Origin: Paenibacillus sp. HW567
GTDB taxonomy: Bacteria > Bacillota > Bacilli > Paenibacillales > Paenibacillaceae
DNA length: 64,000 nt
Direction of reading: 5' to 3'
NCBI RefSeq assembly: GCF_000374185.1
Contig: NZ_KB910518.1
Coordinates: 3,918,669-3,982,668, forward strand
In this document: positions 47,037 through 56,568 of the stretch, piece by piece
How the letters are laid out: the number at the start of each line of letters is the position of its first letter
How positions within the stretch are numbered: the first letter of the stretch is position 1
Notes under the pieces: model-generated
The model's input: only the letters and a program-made list of their open reading frames with translations
What the model was told of the DNA's origin: nothing
Databases searched by the model: none
Made by a program: the position numbers and the translations under genes

Positions 47037-47906
47037 TCACTTGCCAGTCTGCATATCCGCTTCATCCTCTTTTTTCTGGGCGAGGCGCTGCAGGTGAATT
47101 GTCAGGTAGCTTACCTCTGCCGGGTACACCGGGATGTGCACTCTTTGCTCGATCACCTTGGTCAGCTTCCAGGCCAGCATATACATCTCCGGGTATTCAC
47201 GTTTCATAAGGCCGTCCAGTGAAGAGGTCTCTCTGACGGTTTCACCGCGCCGCAGCCTCTCCAGAACGAACCGCAGGTGAGTAACCAGCCGGGAGTAGTC
47301 CAGCGAATTGCGCGGGATACGGTAATCCAGATTATCCTCTACAAGATTCACCATATCGCCAATCAGCACGGAATGCTGCCTCACCTCAGAAATATGCCGG
47401 TTGCTGAGTGCGCTGACAATATGCAGGGCCACAAAACCGATTTCATCGGAGGGCAGGGTTACCCCCATCGCCCCGTTAATCCGCTCCACCGCATATTCTG
47501 CCAGACGGTATTCTTCCGGGTAGATTTCTTTGGTCTCGTAGAGAAAAGGATTATGTATCGGTATATTCTGTTCATGGCGGCGGATTGCAAAAGAAATATG
47601 ATCTGTAAGTGCAATATGAATATGCTCATTCACCGACTGGCTGCTGCTCTGCATGATATGAAGGACAATTTCCTGCACAACCTCAATCAGCTTCTCGTCC
47701 ACCTGGGGAACGAGCTGCTTATATTGCTCCTGCTCCTCCTGATTACGGAGAATAAACATCTTCTCCACGGAAGACAGACTGATCTGGTCGTGCATTTTAC
47801 GGTTAAACCCGATTCCCTTGCCAATAACGACCACTTCGGCATGCTGGGGATGCTGGGCAATAATAACATTGTTATTGAGTACCTTAGCCACAGTTATACT
47901 GCTCAC
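47037..47906 (-). CDS. glcT: GlcT transcription antiterminator
   Basis: 289 aa. N-terminal RNA-binding CAT domain (about 1-55, VAKVLNNNVIIAQHP and VVVIGKGIGFNRK), PRD1 (about 65-170) with His in IHIALTDHISFAI and GFVALHIVS, PRD2 (about 175-280) with His in RLVTHLRFVLER and YLTIHLQRL. PTS proteins phosphorylate these His; when glucose flows it binds the RAT and lets ptsG be read. Start GTG 47906 is eight bases after AGAGG; GTG 47915 is too close. Lies immediately upstream of the RAT-ptsG leader. Confidence 0.95.
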   Translation of the reverse strand: MSSITVAKVLNNNVIIAQHPQHAEVVVIGKGIGFNRKMHDQISLSSVEKMFILRNQEEQEQYKQLVPQVDEKLIEVVQEIVLHIMQSSSQSVNEHIHIALTDHISFAIRRHEQNIPIHNPFLYETKEIYPEEYRLAEYAVERINGAMGVTLPSDEIGFVALHIVSALSNRHISEVRQHSVLIGDMVNLVEDNLDYRIPRNSLDYSRLVTHLRFVLERLRRGETVRETSSLDGLMKREYPEMYMLAWKLTKVIEQRVHIPVYPAEVSYLTIHLQRLAQKKEDEADMQTGK

Positions 47907-48056
47907 TTCCGACACCTCTTTGAATTCTGAATACCCGTTTCATTTGAAGCAGCCCGCATAACGAAGCAGCATGTGAAGATTATACTTGAGCTACCATCAT
48001 AACATCAAGAAAGTGATTTTAGAAGGGTACCAGACCTCAGAGGCCGCATGCAGCAA

Positions 48057-49673
48057 TCATTTCACCCTGAAGGTTCTGACGGAATATCTGTAGACCAGGA
48101 ACAGGGCAATCAGCATGTAGACCGCCGCCGCAAGCACCACCATTAAGGCAAAGTCGGCCGGCGTGCTCTTAATCTGCGTGCATGCGCCACCTACTGCGAT
48201 AACGATGCTGTTCACAATGGTGAAGAACGGATTCTTCACATTAAGCTCTGTGCTATAGGGCTGGAAGATATAATACATAAATAAATGATGCACCGAGAAA
48301 AACAGGGACAGCCCGAGAACCGTTCCACAAAAACTTAAAGCATCAGCGATCCTCCAGTCTTCCCCCGAGAACAAAATGAGAAGATTAGCCGCCAGGCAGA
48401 TTGCCGCTCCCGGTATCAGATTGAGGCCGGTGATCCGCAGCAGACGGGTACGGAAATTGCTCAGAATGGCCGATTGCTCGCGGTAGAACCCGTAACGCAG
48501 CAGACTAAGGTCACAGTTATAGAACATTGCCTTGCAGACCTTTTCTCCGATGGAGGTAAAGTTCATGAGGATCACGAACAGGGGCAGACCATTAATCAAA
48601 TATCCGGCAAGCTCCGAAAATTTCTCCGGTGCGGTGAGCAGCATCAGCAGACCTGCGGCAAACAGCACGCCAATAATAACAAGACGCCGTTTAATAGGCT
48701 GGGTCAGGAAACGTTTGTGCCGGGAGAAAAAGATCGCGTTCAGATAGGCATAGCCGCTTTTCCCCGAAAATTGATCTGCGCTTAGTTGTTCCGCCGAGAA
48801 ATCCTCCTCTTTGGTCTGGACCTCCCTCACCCGCGACTCCTTCATCATCCGTCCCATATCGAGCAGCGGATCATCAATTTTGGTTACGGCATCCACCGCA
48901 TTCCGGTAGCCCGGATACCTGGCGATATACACTGCCGCAATAACTCCCAGGGCCGCAATAGCCAGACTCAAGGGCAGACTGAACAATACGTGATCCATAT
49001 CCAGCCAAGCCTTTCCGAGGTTCAGAGGCGCGAATGCGAGCAGATAACCGGCTCCAATGACGGACCAGACCCAGCCCGTTTTTTTGACCAGCACAATTTC
49101 CTGTTTGTCGAACAGCAGCAAATGCAGCGCTTCACAGACTGTACGCCAGAGCGTCAGCAGCAGGGACAGCAGCATCCCTTGCCAGAGCGGTGCCTTGAAT
49201 AAACCGGCAAATAACATCATGGCAGGCGTAAAATAGATAAAAAAAGTCACGCCCCTGAGCGACAGGGTAGCATGCATATACTTGTCCGCAGGCAGTCTCA
49301 TCAGCTTCACGCAGATATATTTATCCCGCTTAGGCTCCAGAATGGAGGCGTTCGAGACTGCTCCCACAACAAAGCTCAGCAGCACCAGCACATACAGGTA
49401 GAGATCATATTGCTCTGAAACCGGCAGCTCCTTGTTCGTCAGCAGGATAGGCGTGTACACTATGATTCCCAAGTAAGCAAACTTAGACAGGAACCCCCAG
49501 ATGATTCTCAGGATAACAGCCACCGCGGTGAATGTTTTTTTTAGCGTTGCCCGCGAATAGATGGTGTCATTGATCAATTTTCCGAGCAGGGGTATTCTTC
49601 CAAAGTAGAACAGCAGCCGGTTCGCGCCTGACGCTCCCCGGATCTCCATAATCGTCTTCAATGTGCTAATCAT
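48057..49673 (-). CDS. ABC exporter permease, large
   Basis: 538 aa with about ten to twelve hydrophobic segments in two blocks (about 35-270 and 320-530) around a soluble acidic/charged stretch (about 275-320). I do not recognise a named family; partner position and translation overlap with the ATPase gene show it is its membrane part. Start ATG 49673 overlaps the ATPase stop, with AAGGATGG eight bases upstream. Resembles, in layout only, the YthQ-type permeases; 538 aa is longer. Substrate unknown; the sigma-W-like promoter points to envelope defence. Confidence 0.8.
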   Translation of the reverse strand: MISTLKTIMEIRGASGANRLLFYFGRIPLLGKLINDTIYSRATLKKTFTAVAVILRIIWGFLSKFAYLGIIVYTPILLTNKELPVSEQYDLYLYVLVLLSFVVGAVSNASILEPKRDKYICVKLMRLPADKYMHATLSLRGVTFFIYFTPAMMLFAGLFKAPLWQGMLLSLLLTLWRTVCEALHLLLFDKQEIVLVKKTGWVWSVIGAGYLLAFAPLNLGKAWLDMDHVLFSLPLSLAIAALGVIAAVYIARYPGYRNAVDAVTKIDDPLLDMGRMMKESRVREVQTKEEDFSAEQLSADQFSGKSGYAYLNAIFFSRHKRFLTQPIKRRLVIIGVLFAAGLLMLLTAPEKFSELAGYLINGLPLFVILMNFTSIGEKVCKAMFYNCDLSLLRYGFYREQSAILSNFRTRLLRITGLNLIPGAAICLAANLLILFSGEDWRIADALSFCGTVLGLSLFFSVHHLFMYYIFQPYSTELNVKNPFFTIVNSIVIAVGGACTQIKSTPADFALMVVLAAAVYMLIALFLVYRYSVRTFRVK

Positions 49674-50376
49674 GGCCGTTGCCATCCTTCAGCAGCGATA
49701 TAATCCGCTCCTCGAATTCCGGACTGTGGAGGGTCTCCGCCGGGATCTCCTGAAGCACACCGTTGTTCAGAACCACAAGCTCATCGCAAAGGTCGGCGGC
49801 AAGCTGCAAGATATGGGTGGAAAAAATAATAATATGATTCTCCTTCATCTCGCGCAGCAGCTTCTTGATTTCCAGCGCCACCACTACGTCAAAGGAGGTC
49901 AGCGGTTCATCCAGCAGGATCAGGGGCGGACGGGTGATGATGAAGAGAAGCATTTGGATTTTATTCTTCATCCCGTGGGAATACCCCTTGATCAGCCGGT
50001 GGCGGTCCTCCTGCTCAAAACGGATGATGTCAAAATAGTGGTCGATGGTCCTGCCGGGGTCGATTTTATCCCGGTTGATGTCCATAAAAAACTTAACAAA
50101 CTCATAGCCTGTCAGAAATTCCGGCAAAATCGGCAATGAAAAAACATACCCGATCTCCTCCTCGCGGAGCGGCAGGCTCACGTCCCCTCTCCGCAGAAAA
50201 GCCCCGCCACTGTCCATCCCGGTTTCTCCGCTCAGGCAGTTGAAGAGCGATGTTTTCCCGGCGCCATTGCGTCCCAGCAGACCGTAGATTTTGCCCTTTT
50301 CAAAAGTAAAATCAATACCGCTTAGAACCTGTTTATCGCCGTAGCTTTTTCTGATATTATCCAAGATCAGCTCCAT
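49666..50376 (-). CDS. ABC exporter ATPase (YthP/BcrA-like)
   Basis: 236 aa. Walker A GRNGAGKTSL (about 37-46), signature-region YSHGMKNKIQML (a SHGMKxK-type motif as in drug/peptide exporters), Walker B LILLDEPLTSFD, H-loop FSTHI. Start ATG 50376 is seven bases from the GGGGGG; ATG 50379 is only four. Together with the permease forms an exporter, preceded by an ECF-type promoter. Confidence 0.92.
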   Translation of the reverse strand: MELILDNIRKSYGDKQVLSGIDFTFEKGKIYGLLGRNGAGKTSLFNCLSGETGMDSGGAFLRRGDVSLPLREEEIGYVFSLPILPEFLTGYEFVKFFMDINRDKIDPGRTIDHYFDIIRFEQEDRHRLIKGYSHGMKNKIQMLLFIITRPPLILLDEPLTSFDVVVALEIKKLLREMKENHIIIFSTHILQLAADLCDELVVLNNGVLQEIPAETLHSPEFEERIISLLKDGNGHD

Positions 50377-50439
50377 CATGGTTCCCCCCAGTTCAGTTCC
50401 TCCAGCTTTTCCCTCGAATTCCTTCGAGTCCTATTACTT

Positions 50440-50467
50440 TTAACGCAAAGATTGTAACTTGGTTTCA
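50440..50467 (-). promoter_or_regulatory. Sigma-W-like ECF promoter of the ABC exporter
   Basis: Minus strand TGAAAC (50467-50462), 16 bases, CGTTAA (50445-50440). Matches the sigma-W pattern TGAAAC-N16/17-CGT, and shares the 17-mer CTTGGTTTCACAAAGTT with the yuaF promoter at 62445-62461. It lies about 64 bases from the start codon. Confidence 0.8.
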
Positions 50468-50509
50468 CAAAGTTTGGGTTTTCTGTAAACCAGGCTCCTT
50501 CCAGCATGC

Positions 50510-50534
50510 AAAAGACCGCTCACCCGGAGCGGCC
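50510..50534 (-). terminator. Terminator of the nine-gene operon
   Basis: Minus strand GGCCGCTC, CGGGT, GAGCGGTC, TTTTG. Confidence 0.8.
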
Positions 50535-50553
50535 TGATTATGCTGAAATCTAT

Positions 50554-51765
50554 TTAGATTAGTTGTGCCCCAGCTTCCTTTTGCAGAACAGCGTAAGCCC
50601 TGGATAAGATATCAATTCCCTGTTCAATTTGCTCATGGCTGCAATAGCTGAAGCATAAACGCAGGCTGGGATAGCTGCCGGCTTCCGGATAAAAGGCACT
50701 GCCTGGGACAAAGCTGACTCCTTCTTCTGCGGAAAGGATTTGTAAACGCTGAATATCCGTCCCTTCAGGAAAGCTGACCCACAGGAAGAAGCCCCCCTTG
50801 GGAATCTGGAAATGAACGTTCTCCCCAAACCCCGCCACAAGCGAGGCTACCATCTTATCCCGCTGGAATCTGTAGCGTTCGTTCAAGCGTCGGACCTGCT
50901 GTTCAAACTCATAATCCTCCAGCAGACTGCCCAGAATTTCCTGGGTCAGCGGACCCGGCTGGCTGCCGAGCGATAAAGCATTCATATATCCGATCACTTC
51001 CGAAGGTGCAATGACCCACCCCAGCCGGAGTCCCGGGCCTAGTGTTTTGGAGAAAGTGCTGAGATACACCACATGCTCCGGGGCAAAAGAGTAGATCGAG
51101 GGCAGCGCCTGGCCGTCAAAAAGCAATTCCGCATAGGCATCGTCCTCAAGGATGAACACATTGTAAGCCTGCGCCAGCCGGGCAAGTTTCTCTCTCCGTT
51201 CAAGCGAAAGCGACACACCCGTAGGATTCTGAAAGTTAGGCATCACATAAATAAATTTCGGCAGCACTCCGCCTTCGCTAACATTCTTTTCCAAAGCGCG
51301 CTGAACTTCATCAACTCTTAGACCATCCTCATCTACAGGAAAAGCCCGAATCCCCGCGCCCGCAAAGCGGAAGGATTGCAGCGCATTGAAAAAAGTCGGC
51401 GCTTCCACCCACACCTCTTCCCCCGGATTGATCAGGACGCGGGCGGCAAGGTCGATTCCCTGTGTAGCTCCATAGGTCGCCAAGTAATGCTGCGGCTCTG
51501 CATGTATTCCTAAGCGCTTCATCCGCTTCAATACCCAATTCCGGACCCGCTGCGGACCTTCTGCGCCTGAATAGTGCAAAGCGTCCTCATGCTCCCTGCT
51601 GATCGCCTCGGCCGCAGCACGGTTTACGGCTTCAACAGGGAGCAGATCGGAAGCGGGAAATCCGAAAGAGAGATGGATGCTACCGGGAGCGTTGTTCTTC
51701 GTTCCTCCGATAGAGGAGACGTTCAGTCCACGATTAAATGAATATTGCCGGGGGTTCCCGCTCAT
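50554..51765 (-). CDS. PLP-dependent aminotransferase (MocR-domain-like, 2-aminoadipate type)
   Basis: 403 aa. Fold-type I PLP enzyme without the GntR DNA-binding domain of MocR regulators. Visible: HLSFGFPASDLLP, MPNFQNPTGVSLS, EDDAYAELLFDG, and the PLP-lysine motif STFSKTLGPGLRLGW. Transaminates an amino acid, or cleaves a C-S bond in some relatives. ATG 51765 is six bases after AGGAGG; the ATG at 51771 directly abuts it. Last gene of the leftward operon from 59171; the substrate likely comes from what the operon imports. Confidence 0.9.
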   Translation of the reverse strand: MSGNPRQYSFNRGLNVSSIGGTKNNAPGSIHLSFGFPASDLLPVEAVNRAAAEAISREHEDALHYSGAEGPQRVRNWVLKRMKRLGIHAEPQHYLATYGATQGIDLAARVLINPGEEVWVEAPTFFNALQSFRFAGAGIRAFPVDEDGLRVDEVQRALEKNVSEGGVLPKFIYVMPNFQNPTGVSLSLERREKLARLAQAYNVFILEDDAYAELLFDGQALPSIYSFAPEHVVYLSTFSKTLGPGLRLGWVIAPSEVIGYMNALSLGSQPGPLTQEILGSLLEDYEFEQQVRRLNERYRFQRDKMVASLVAGFGENVHFQIPKGGFFLWVSFPEGTDIQRLQILSAEEGVSFVPGSAFYPEAGSYPSLRLCFSYCSHEQIEQGIDILSRAYAVLQKEAGAQLI

Positions 51766-51779
51766 CTTCATCCTCCTAA

Positions 51780-52541
51780 TTAAATTGAATATTGTGCTCC
51801 GCGCTTGGGCGGATAACCCTCCTCTTCGTGTGTGCCCATCACCCGGTTAAGGATAATATTCTCATAATGGGCAAAGCCTGCATCTCTAATGCGCGGACGG
51901 TCAAGGGCAATATGGATATCCAGCGCAACCTCCCCGTCCTCAATCAACAGTACTCGGTCCGCAAGCGCTACTGCTTCACTGACATCATGCGTTACCAGGA
52001 CGGCAGTGAACTGCTTTTCCAGCCACAGCCGTTCAATCAGCTTCTGCATCTCCAATCTGGTCAGCGCATCAAGTGCACCAAGAGGCTCATCCAGCAGCAA
52101 CAGCCTGGGACTGCCCGCAAGCGCCCGCGCAAGTGCAACCCGTTGCTGCTGCCCGCCTGACAAGATACCGGGCCAGTCATTGGCCCGCTCCTCAAGCCCG
52201 ACAAACCGCAGCGCTTCCAGCGCCTTGGCTTTATCCCTTTTGAATGCACCGAAACGCACGTTATCAACGACCCTTTTCCAGGGGAGCAGACGCGACTCCT
52301 GAAACAACACTCTAATATCGGAATCCGTCTTCCGGTCCAGATCAATTGTTCCCGCACTCGGCTCGTCCAGCCCGGCAATTAGCCGGAGCAGTGTGCTTTT
52401 GCCGCAGCCGCTTTTGCCAACTACCGCTATAAACTCTCCTGCGTCCACTACCAGATCCAATTCCTTCAAAACAGCAAGCTCACCGAACGATTTTCTCAAG
52501 CGCCGAATATTCAATGGAACGCCTTGGCCTTTTTGGCTCAT
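51780..52541 (-). CDS. ssuB: Sulfonate/taurine-type ABC importer ATPase
   Basis: 253 aa. Walker [12 protein letters not shown], signature [15 protein letters not shown], Walker [14 protein letters not shown]-loop VTHD. SsuB/TauB-type nucleotide-binding protein. Start ATG 52541 with GGAGG nine bases upstream; the frame to 52646 overlaps the permease. The ssu symbol is by family resemblance; real substrate untested. Confidence 0.88.
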   Translation of the reverse strand: MSQKGQGVPLNIRRLRKSFGELAVLKELDLVVDAGEFIAVVGKSGCGKSTLLRLIAGLDEPSAGTIDLDRKTDSDIRVLFQESRLLPWKRVVDNVRFGAFKRDKAKALEALRFVGLEERANDWPGILSGGQQQRVALARALAGSPRLLLLDEPLGALDALTRLEMQKLIERLWLEKQFTAVLVTHDVSEAVALADRVLLIEDGEVALDIHIALDRPRIRDAGFAHYENIILNRVMGTHEEEGYPPKRGAQYSI

Positions 52542-52557
52542 ACCTTGAAGCCTCCTG

Positions 52558-53340
52558 CTAGTTTCTTGTAAAATTCGGATGCCAGCGCAGCCATCTTTTT
52601 TCCAGCAGCTTCGCCAGGAGATCCGACATTTTTCCAAGGAAGGCATAAATTAAGATGCTGAGCACAATTACATCCATCCTCATGTATTCACGGGCGTTCA
52701 TTGCCATATATCCGATTCCTGAATTAGCAGCCACCGTTTCGGCAACAATCAGCGTCAACCACATAATCCCGAGTGAAAAACGGATACCCACAAAGATGGA
52801 AGGGAGTGCGCCTGGCAGAATAACATTAAGATAGAGCGGAACTCCTTTGTAGCCGTATACCCGCCCCATCTCAATCAGCTTCGGATCAACCGAGCGTATG
52901 CCGTGAAAAGTGTTCAGGTAGACAGGGAAGAACACGCCCAGCGAAACCAGCAGCAGCTTCGTCTCTTCACCGATGCCGAACCACAGGATCACGATCGGAA
53001 TAAGCGCCAGGTGGGGAATATTGCGGATCATCTGAATGGATGTATCCAGCAGCCGCTCCGCCAGACTCCATACTCCGTTGAACAGTCCGAGCAGGAATCC
53101 CAGCCCGCCGCCGATTATGAAGCCGAGGAACGCTCTCTTCGCGCTAATTCCGATGTTATTTCCCAGCTCGCCGTTTCGCAGCAGCTTAACGAAGGTTCTT
53201 ACAACCTGCAGCGGTTCCGGCAGAATATTGCCGCCTACGATGCCCGTGGTGGTAGACACCTGCCAGAAGACCAGCACCAGAATAGGGACAATCCAGGGCA
53301 AGCCCGCCTGCCAGCGCACACCCTTTTGCAGCTTATTCAA
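52558..53340 (-). CDS. ssuC: Sulfonate/taurine-type ABC importer permease
   Basis: 260 aa, about six TM, with the EAA-type loop [20 protein letters not shown] that docks the ATPase. BPD_transp_1 family, SsuC/TauC type. Lies 23 bases downstream of the binding-protein gene, 16 bases upstream of the ATPase. Confidence 0.9.
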   Translation of the reverse strand: MNKLQKGVRWQAGLPWIVPILVLVFWQVSTTTGIVGGNILPEPLQVVRTFVKLLRNGELGNNIGISAKRAFLGFIIGGGLGFLLGLFNGVWSLAERLLDTSIQMIRNIPHLALIPIVILWFGIGEETKLLLVSLGVFFPVYLNTFHGIRSVDPKLIEMGRVYGYKGVPLYLNVILPGALPSIFVGIRFSLGIMWLTLIVAETVAANSGIGYMAMNAREYMRMDVIVLSILIYAFLGKMSDLLAKLLEKRWLRWHPNFTRN

Positions 53341-53363
53341 AAAAGCCCACCTCGCTTGGCTGT

Positions 53364-54491
53364 TTATTTTCCTGCAATGATCTGCGAGATTTCATCGTCG
53401 AATGCATGGCTCCAAACCCCGGATATGTCAACCTTGCCCTCCAGCACCCCAAGCGAGGTGAATGTATCGGCAATATCCTGCTGGGAGGCAATCGCTTCAT
53501 CGGAGATGGTTGTCAGCGAAATGGGTCGTTGCGCTTCACCATTCTGCAGGGTGGTCAGCACATCGGCTTTATCCTGATTGGTCTTCTCGGCGGTAATTCC
53601 CGCCCACTTGTCCTGATCCGCCCGGGTCCAGTCATAATAACGGGTCAGCCTTTCCAGGAAATCCGCTACCGCCGCATGTCTGGCGGGATCATCCACCGCG
53701 CCTGTGTTGACGACCACCGGGAAGTTACCCGACAGAATGTCTGTCGCATCCTTCAGTGTTGTTGCACCATTCTGACGGGCTGCGGTAACGGAATTTCCGT
53801 AGCTTGCCAGCGCATCGACATTGCCGCCAATAAGCGCCGTCAGGCCATCGGCTGTGGTCAGCGGTACCGGCTCAATCTCCTTCCAGGTCAGACCGGCGGC
53901 CTCCAGCATTTTGACCAGGAAATACTGCGAGGTGGTGTTCTTCACATAAGCTACCTTTTTGCCCTTCAGGTCGGCCACTGATTTAATCTTACTTCCCTTG
54001 GGAATGAGCAGCTCCTGAAGAAGCGTGTTCCACCGCTGCACGGCAATAATTTTGAAATTGCCTTGATTCGCGGCCTGAGAGGCGAAGATCGGGGGAATTT
54101 CACTGGTAGCCGCCACATCGAGCTGATCGGCAGCTATAGCTTCAAGCTCCAGGTTTCCGCCTTGAAACACACTGAACTCCAGCTTATACGGAGTATCCAG
54201 CAGCCCGGCAGCCTTGAATCCCTCCTCCCATTCGGACCAGCCAACCTGCCCTACTCTCAGGGTCACACCGCTTAGATCAACTGACGCGGCACTGGTAGAG
54301 GAGGGCTCTGTTGCCGCAGGTGCGCTTGCTTCTGCCCCGCTGCTTGCAGCAGTGCCGGCGGCTTTAGCAGATCCGCTGTTGTTGGCAGTTTCAGAAGAGC
54401 AGCCTGCGGCTCCAAGCACCAGAACCATACTGAATAATGCAGCTAATCCAAAATGGAACACAGACCGATTGTTAATCTTTCTCACCTTCAT
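53364..54491 (-). CDS. ssuA: Sulfonate-type ABC substrate-binding lipoprotein
   Basis: 375 aa. Signal with lipobox LGAAGC, a Ser/Ala/Thr linker (about 33-72), then a NMT1/SsuA-like type II binding fold (LRVGQVGWSEWEEGF, AADQLDVAATSEIPP, KGKKVAYVKNTTSQYF, GGNVDALASYGN). Binds an alkanesulfonate-like ligand outside the membrane. ATG 54491 abuts the dehydrogenase gene upstream. Confidence 0.9.
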   Translation of the reverse strand: MKVRKINNRSVFHFGLAALFSMVLVLGAAGCSSETANNSGSAKAAGTAASSGAEASAPAATEPSSTSAASVDLSGVTLRVGQVGWSEWEEGFKAAGLLDTPYKLEFSVFQGGNLELEAIAADQLDVAATSEIPPIFASQAANQGNFKIIAVQRWNTLLQELLIPKGSKIKSVADLKGKKVAYVKNTTSQYFLVKMLEAAGLTWKEIEPVPLTTADGLTALIGGNVDALASYGNSVTAARQNGATTLKDATDILSGNFPVVVNTGAVDDPARHAAVADFLERLTRYYDWTRADQDKWAGITAEKTNQDKADVLTTLQNGEAQRPISLTTISDEAIASQQDIADTFTSLGVLEGKVDISGVWSHAFDDEISQIIAGK

Positions 54492-54496
54492 CACCC

Positions 54497-55585
54497 TTAG
54501 TATGTTGTTAGAAAAGTCTGTCCGAGCACATCAGCCGCCGCAATCGCCTTGGCCAGCGCCAGCGGATCAACCGGGAAGGCCAAGCCTGCGGCTGGGGGAA
54601 CAATGCGGGTTCCTTCAGCAATAAGGCTGATCTTCGCGTCAATATTCTCCCGGATGCCCAGCCCGTGCAGCGTCAGCGGCAGGTCGTATTGATGCAGGAC
54701 CGCCGCTATATCTTCCGTATCCCGGCGCCCTTCCAGAATAGATTGAACGAGCAGGCAGAAGGCGATCTTCTCCCCATGCAGGGTATCGTGGGTCTCCGGC
54801 AAAAACGTCAGGCTGTCATGGACCGCATGGGCAACTATCGTTCTGCCCTGTGGACCGCCTACCGAACCCGCAAGTCCGGTCAGAGCAATAATGGCGTCCA
54901 CCACTTCGTGAAATGCTTTGTCCGGACCGCTATCCAAGGTACCTCGGTAAACCTCCGGCCCATATTGTTCAAGAACCTCCAGAGCCAGCTTGGCCGGCTG
55001 CAGCCCAAGACGGAGATCCAGCGCTCCGTCTCCTTCCCGCAAATTAATGGCTACCTCGTACCATTTCACAAGCGTGTCCCCAATACCGGAAGCCAGATAT
55101 CGCTTGGGAGAATCTGCAAGGACCGCCGCATCGGCCAGCACGATAACCGGTGAAGCTTTAAGCGTTATGGCCCCGTCCGATCTGCCCTCCTCGTCATACA
55201 GAATGCTCAAGGCGGACCAGGCTGCGCAGGTTGCAGCAACCGTAGGAACAGCCACGACGGGAAGATTCGCCCTTTCTCCAACGGCCTTAACCAGGTCTAG
55301 AACCCTTCCCCCGCCTGCGCCAATCAGGAAATCCGGCCGGTGAAGACGTGCCCGCTGCGTGAACAGCTCAATGTTCGTACGCGAGGCTTCCCCACGGAAC
55401 GGCTCCGTAATCACAGTGATTCCGGCTGCGGCAAGACTCTCCAGCAGGATCTTTTCCACCTTGCTCAGCGCAGTGACTCCGCCGATGAGATAAGCCTTGC
55501 GGCCCAACCTAACCGCTAATTCTCCCGCCCGCTGCAGAGCATTTGTCTCATGAATGTATACTTCCGGCGATTTAATCGTCAGCAT
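54497..55585 (-). CDS. Glycerol-dehydrogenase-like iron/zinc alcohol dehydrogenase
   Basis: 362 aa. GldA-like fold: LIGAGGGRVLDLVKAVG (NAD phosphate loop), VPTVAATCAAWSALSILYD, metal ligands in ASGIGDTLVKW (Asp), TIVAHAVHDSL (His) and DTLHGEKIAF (His). Oxidises or reduces an alcohol or aldehyde with NAD. ATG with AGGAGGGGG upstream. Sits between the GST-like genes and the importer in one transcript; specificity unknown. Confidence 0.88.
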   Translation of the reverse strand: MLTIKSPEVYIHETNALQRAGELAVRLGRKAYLIGGVTALSKVEKILLESLAAAGITVITEPFRGEASRTNIELFTQRARLHRPDFLIGAGGGRVLDLVKAVGERANLPVVAVPTVAATCAAWSALSILYDEEGRSDGAITLKASPVIVLADAAVLADSPKRYLASGIGDTLVKWYEVAINLREGDGALDLRLGLQPAKLALEVLEQYGPEVYRGTLDSGPDKAFHEVVDAIIALTGLAGSVGGPQGRTIVAHAVHDSLTFLPETHDTLHGEKIAFCLLVQSILEGRRDTEDIAAVLHQYDLPLTLHGLGIRENIDAKISLIAEGTRIVPPAAGLAFPVDPLALAKAIAAADVLGQTFLTTY

Positions 55586-55627
55586 AACGAACCCCCTCCT
55601 GTATTAACCCCGGCCGTGAGGTGTATC

Positions 55628-56563
55628 CTATAGGGAAAGATCCGGCCCCTTGGGCAGAATGCCATATGGATTGCCGCCGAGCGCCGAAAGATGGCCCGAT
55701 AAATGGTAGTGCTTTTTGATGGCGTCAAAATCAGTCGTATCCCCAAACCCGTAGGTCTGGTACAAGTCACGGGCATAACCCCACAGATGATTGTAATCGG
55801 AGATACGGTTCCGGTTGGCTCTGAATGCCGTATAATAAGCAGCATCAAATCGGACAAGGGTAACATACAGCCGCACATCCGTATCTGTAATTTGGTCTCC
55901 GAACAGATACCGCTGCGAAGACAGCCGTTCCTCAAGCTCATCCAGTCTTGCAAACAGAGCATCGTACGCCGCCTCATAGGCAGCCTGGGACCGGGCAAAG
56001 CCAGCTTTGTACACCCCGTTGTTGATATCATGGAAAATCACATCATTGAGCGCATCAATCTCAGCCCGCAAATGCAGAGGGTACAAATCCGGCGCGCCCG
56101 CCTTGTGCAGCGGAGCCCAAGCCGTTTCCAATTGGTTCGTCAGCAGGAAATAATCGTTATTCACCACAGCCCCTGTCGTCAGATCCACCACAGCCGGAAC
56201 TGTAGGCCGTCCGCTATAGGCCGGGTCTGCCGCAAGGTACGCTTCGCTGATATAATGAATGCCCAGCACCGGATCAACTCCGCCTTCATCCAGAGTAAAA
56301 GCCCAGTCGACATGGGGAAGATCCGGGCGGATGGGATCGGCCGTCCCCAGACTGATGGCATCCTCAAGGCCCAGCACCCTGCGGACAATCACCGCGCGGT
56401 GCGCCCAAGGGCATACACGCGCCCATAATAACCGGTAGCGCCCCGCTTCCACCGGCAGCTCCCCCTGCCCCTTACCAAAGGACGTGCTGAACCGGTTGGT
56501 CTGCCGCACAAATGCGCCGTCTCCGCTAATTTCCTTCGTAGCCTGCTGTAACTGTTCTGTCAT
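55628..56563 (-). CDS. Xi-class GST-like glutathionyl-hydroquinone reductase (copy A)
   Basis: 311 aa. The Xi-class motif VCPWAHRAVIV (Cys about residue 47) is intact, with NRFSTSFGKGQGELPVEAGRYRLLW before it and a helical C-terminal domain ending in GYARDLYQTYGFGDT. Known members reduce glutathionyl-hydroquinones and ECM4-like thiol adducts. ATG 56563 lies five bases past the paralog's stop. Adjacent copy B is a tandem paralog. Most Firmicutes lack glutathione, so the thiol used here is uncertain. Confidence 0.9.
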   Translation of the reverse strand: MTEQLQQATKEISGDGAFVRQTNRFSTSFGKGQGELPVEAGRYRLLWARVCPWAHRAVIVRRVLGLEDAISLGTADPIRPDLPHVDWAFTLDEGGVDPVLGIHYISEAYLAADPAYSGRPTVPAVVDLTTGAVVNNDYFLLTNQLETAWAPLHKAGAPDLYPLHLRAEIDALNDVIFHDINNGVYKAGFARSQAAYEAAYDALFARLDELEERLSSQRYLFGDQITDTDVRLYVTLVRFDAAYYTAFRANRNRISDYNHLWGYARDLYQTYGFGDTTDFDAIKKHYHLSGHLSALGGNPYGILPKGPDLSL

Positions 56564-56568
56564 GCTGC

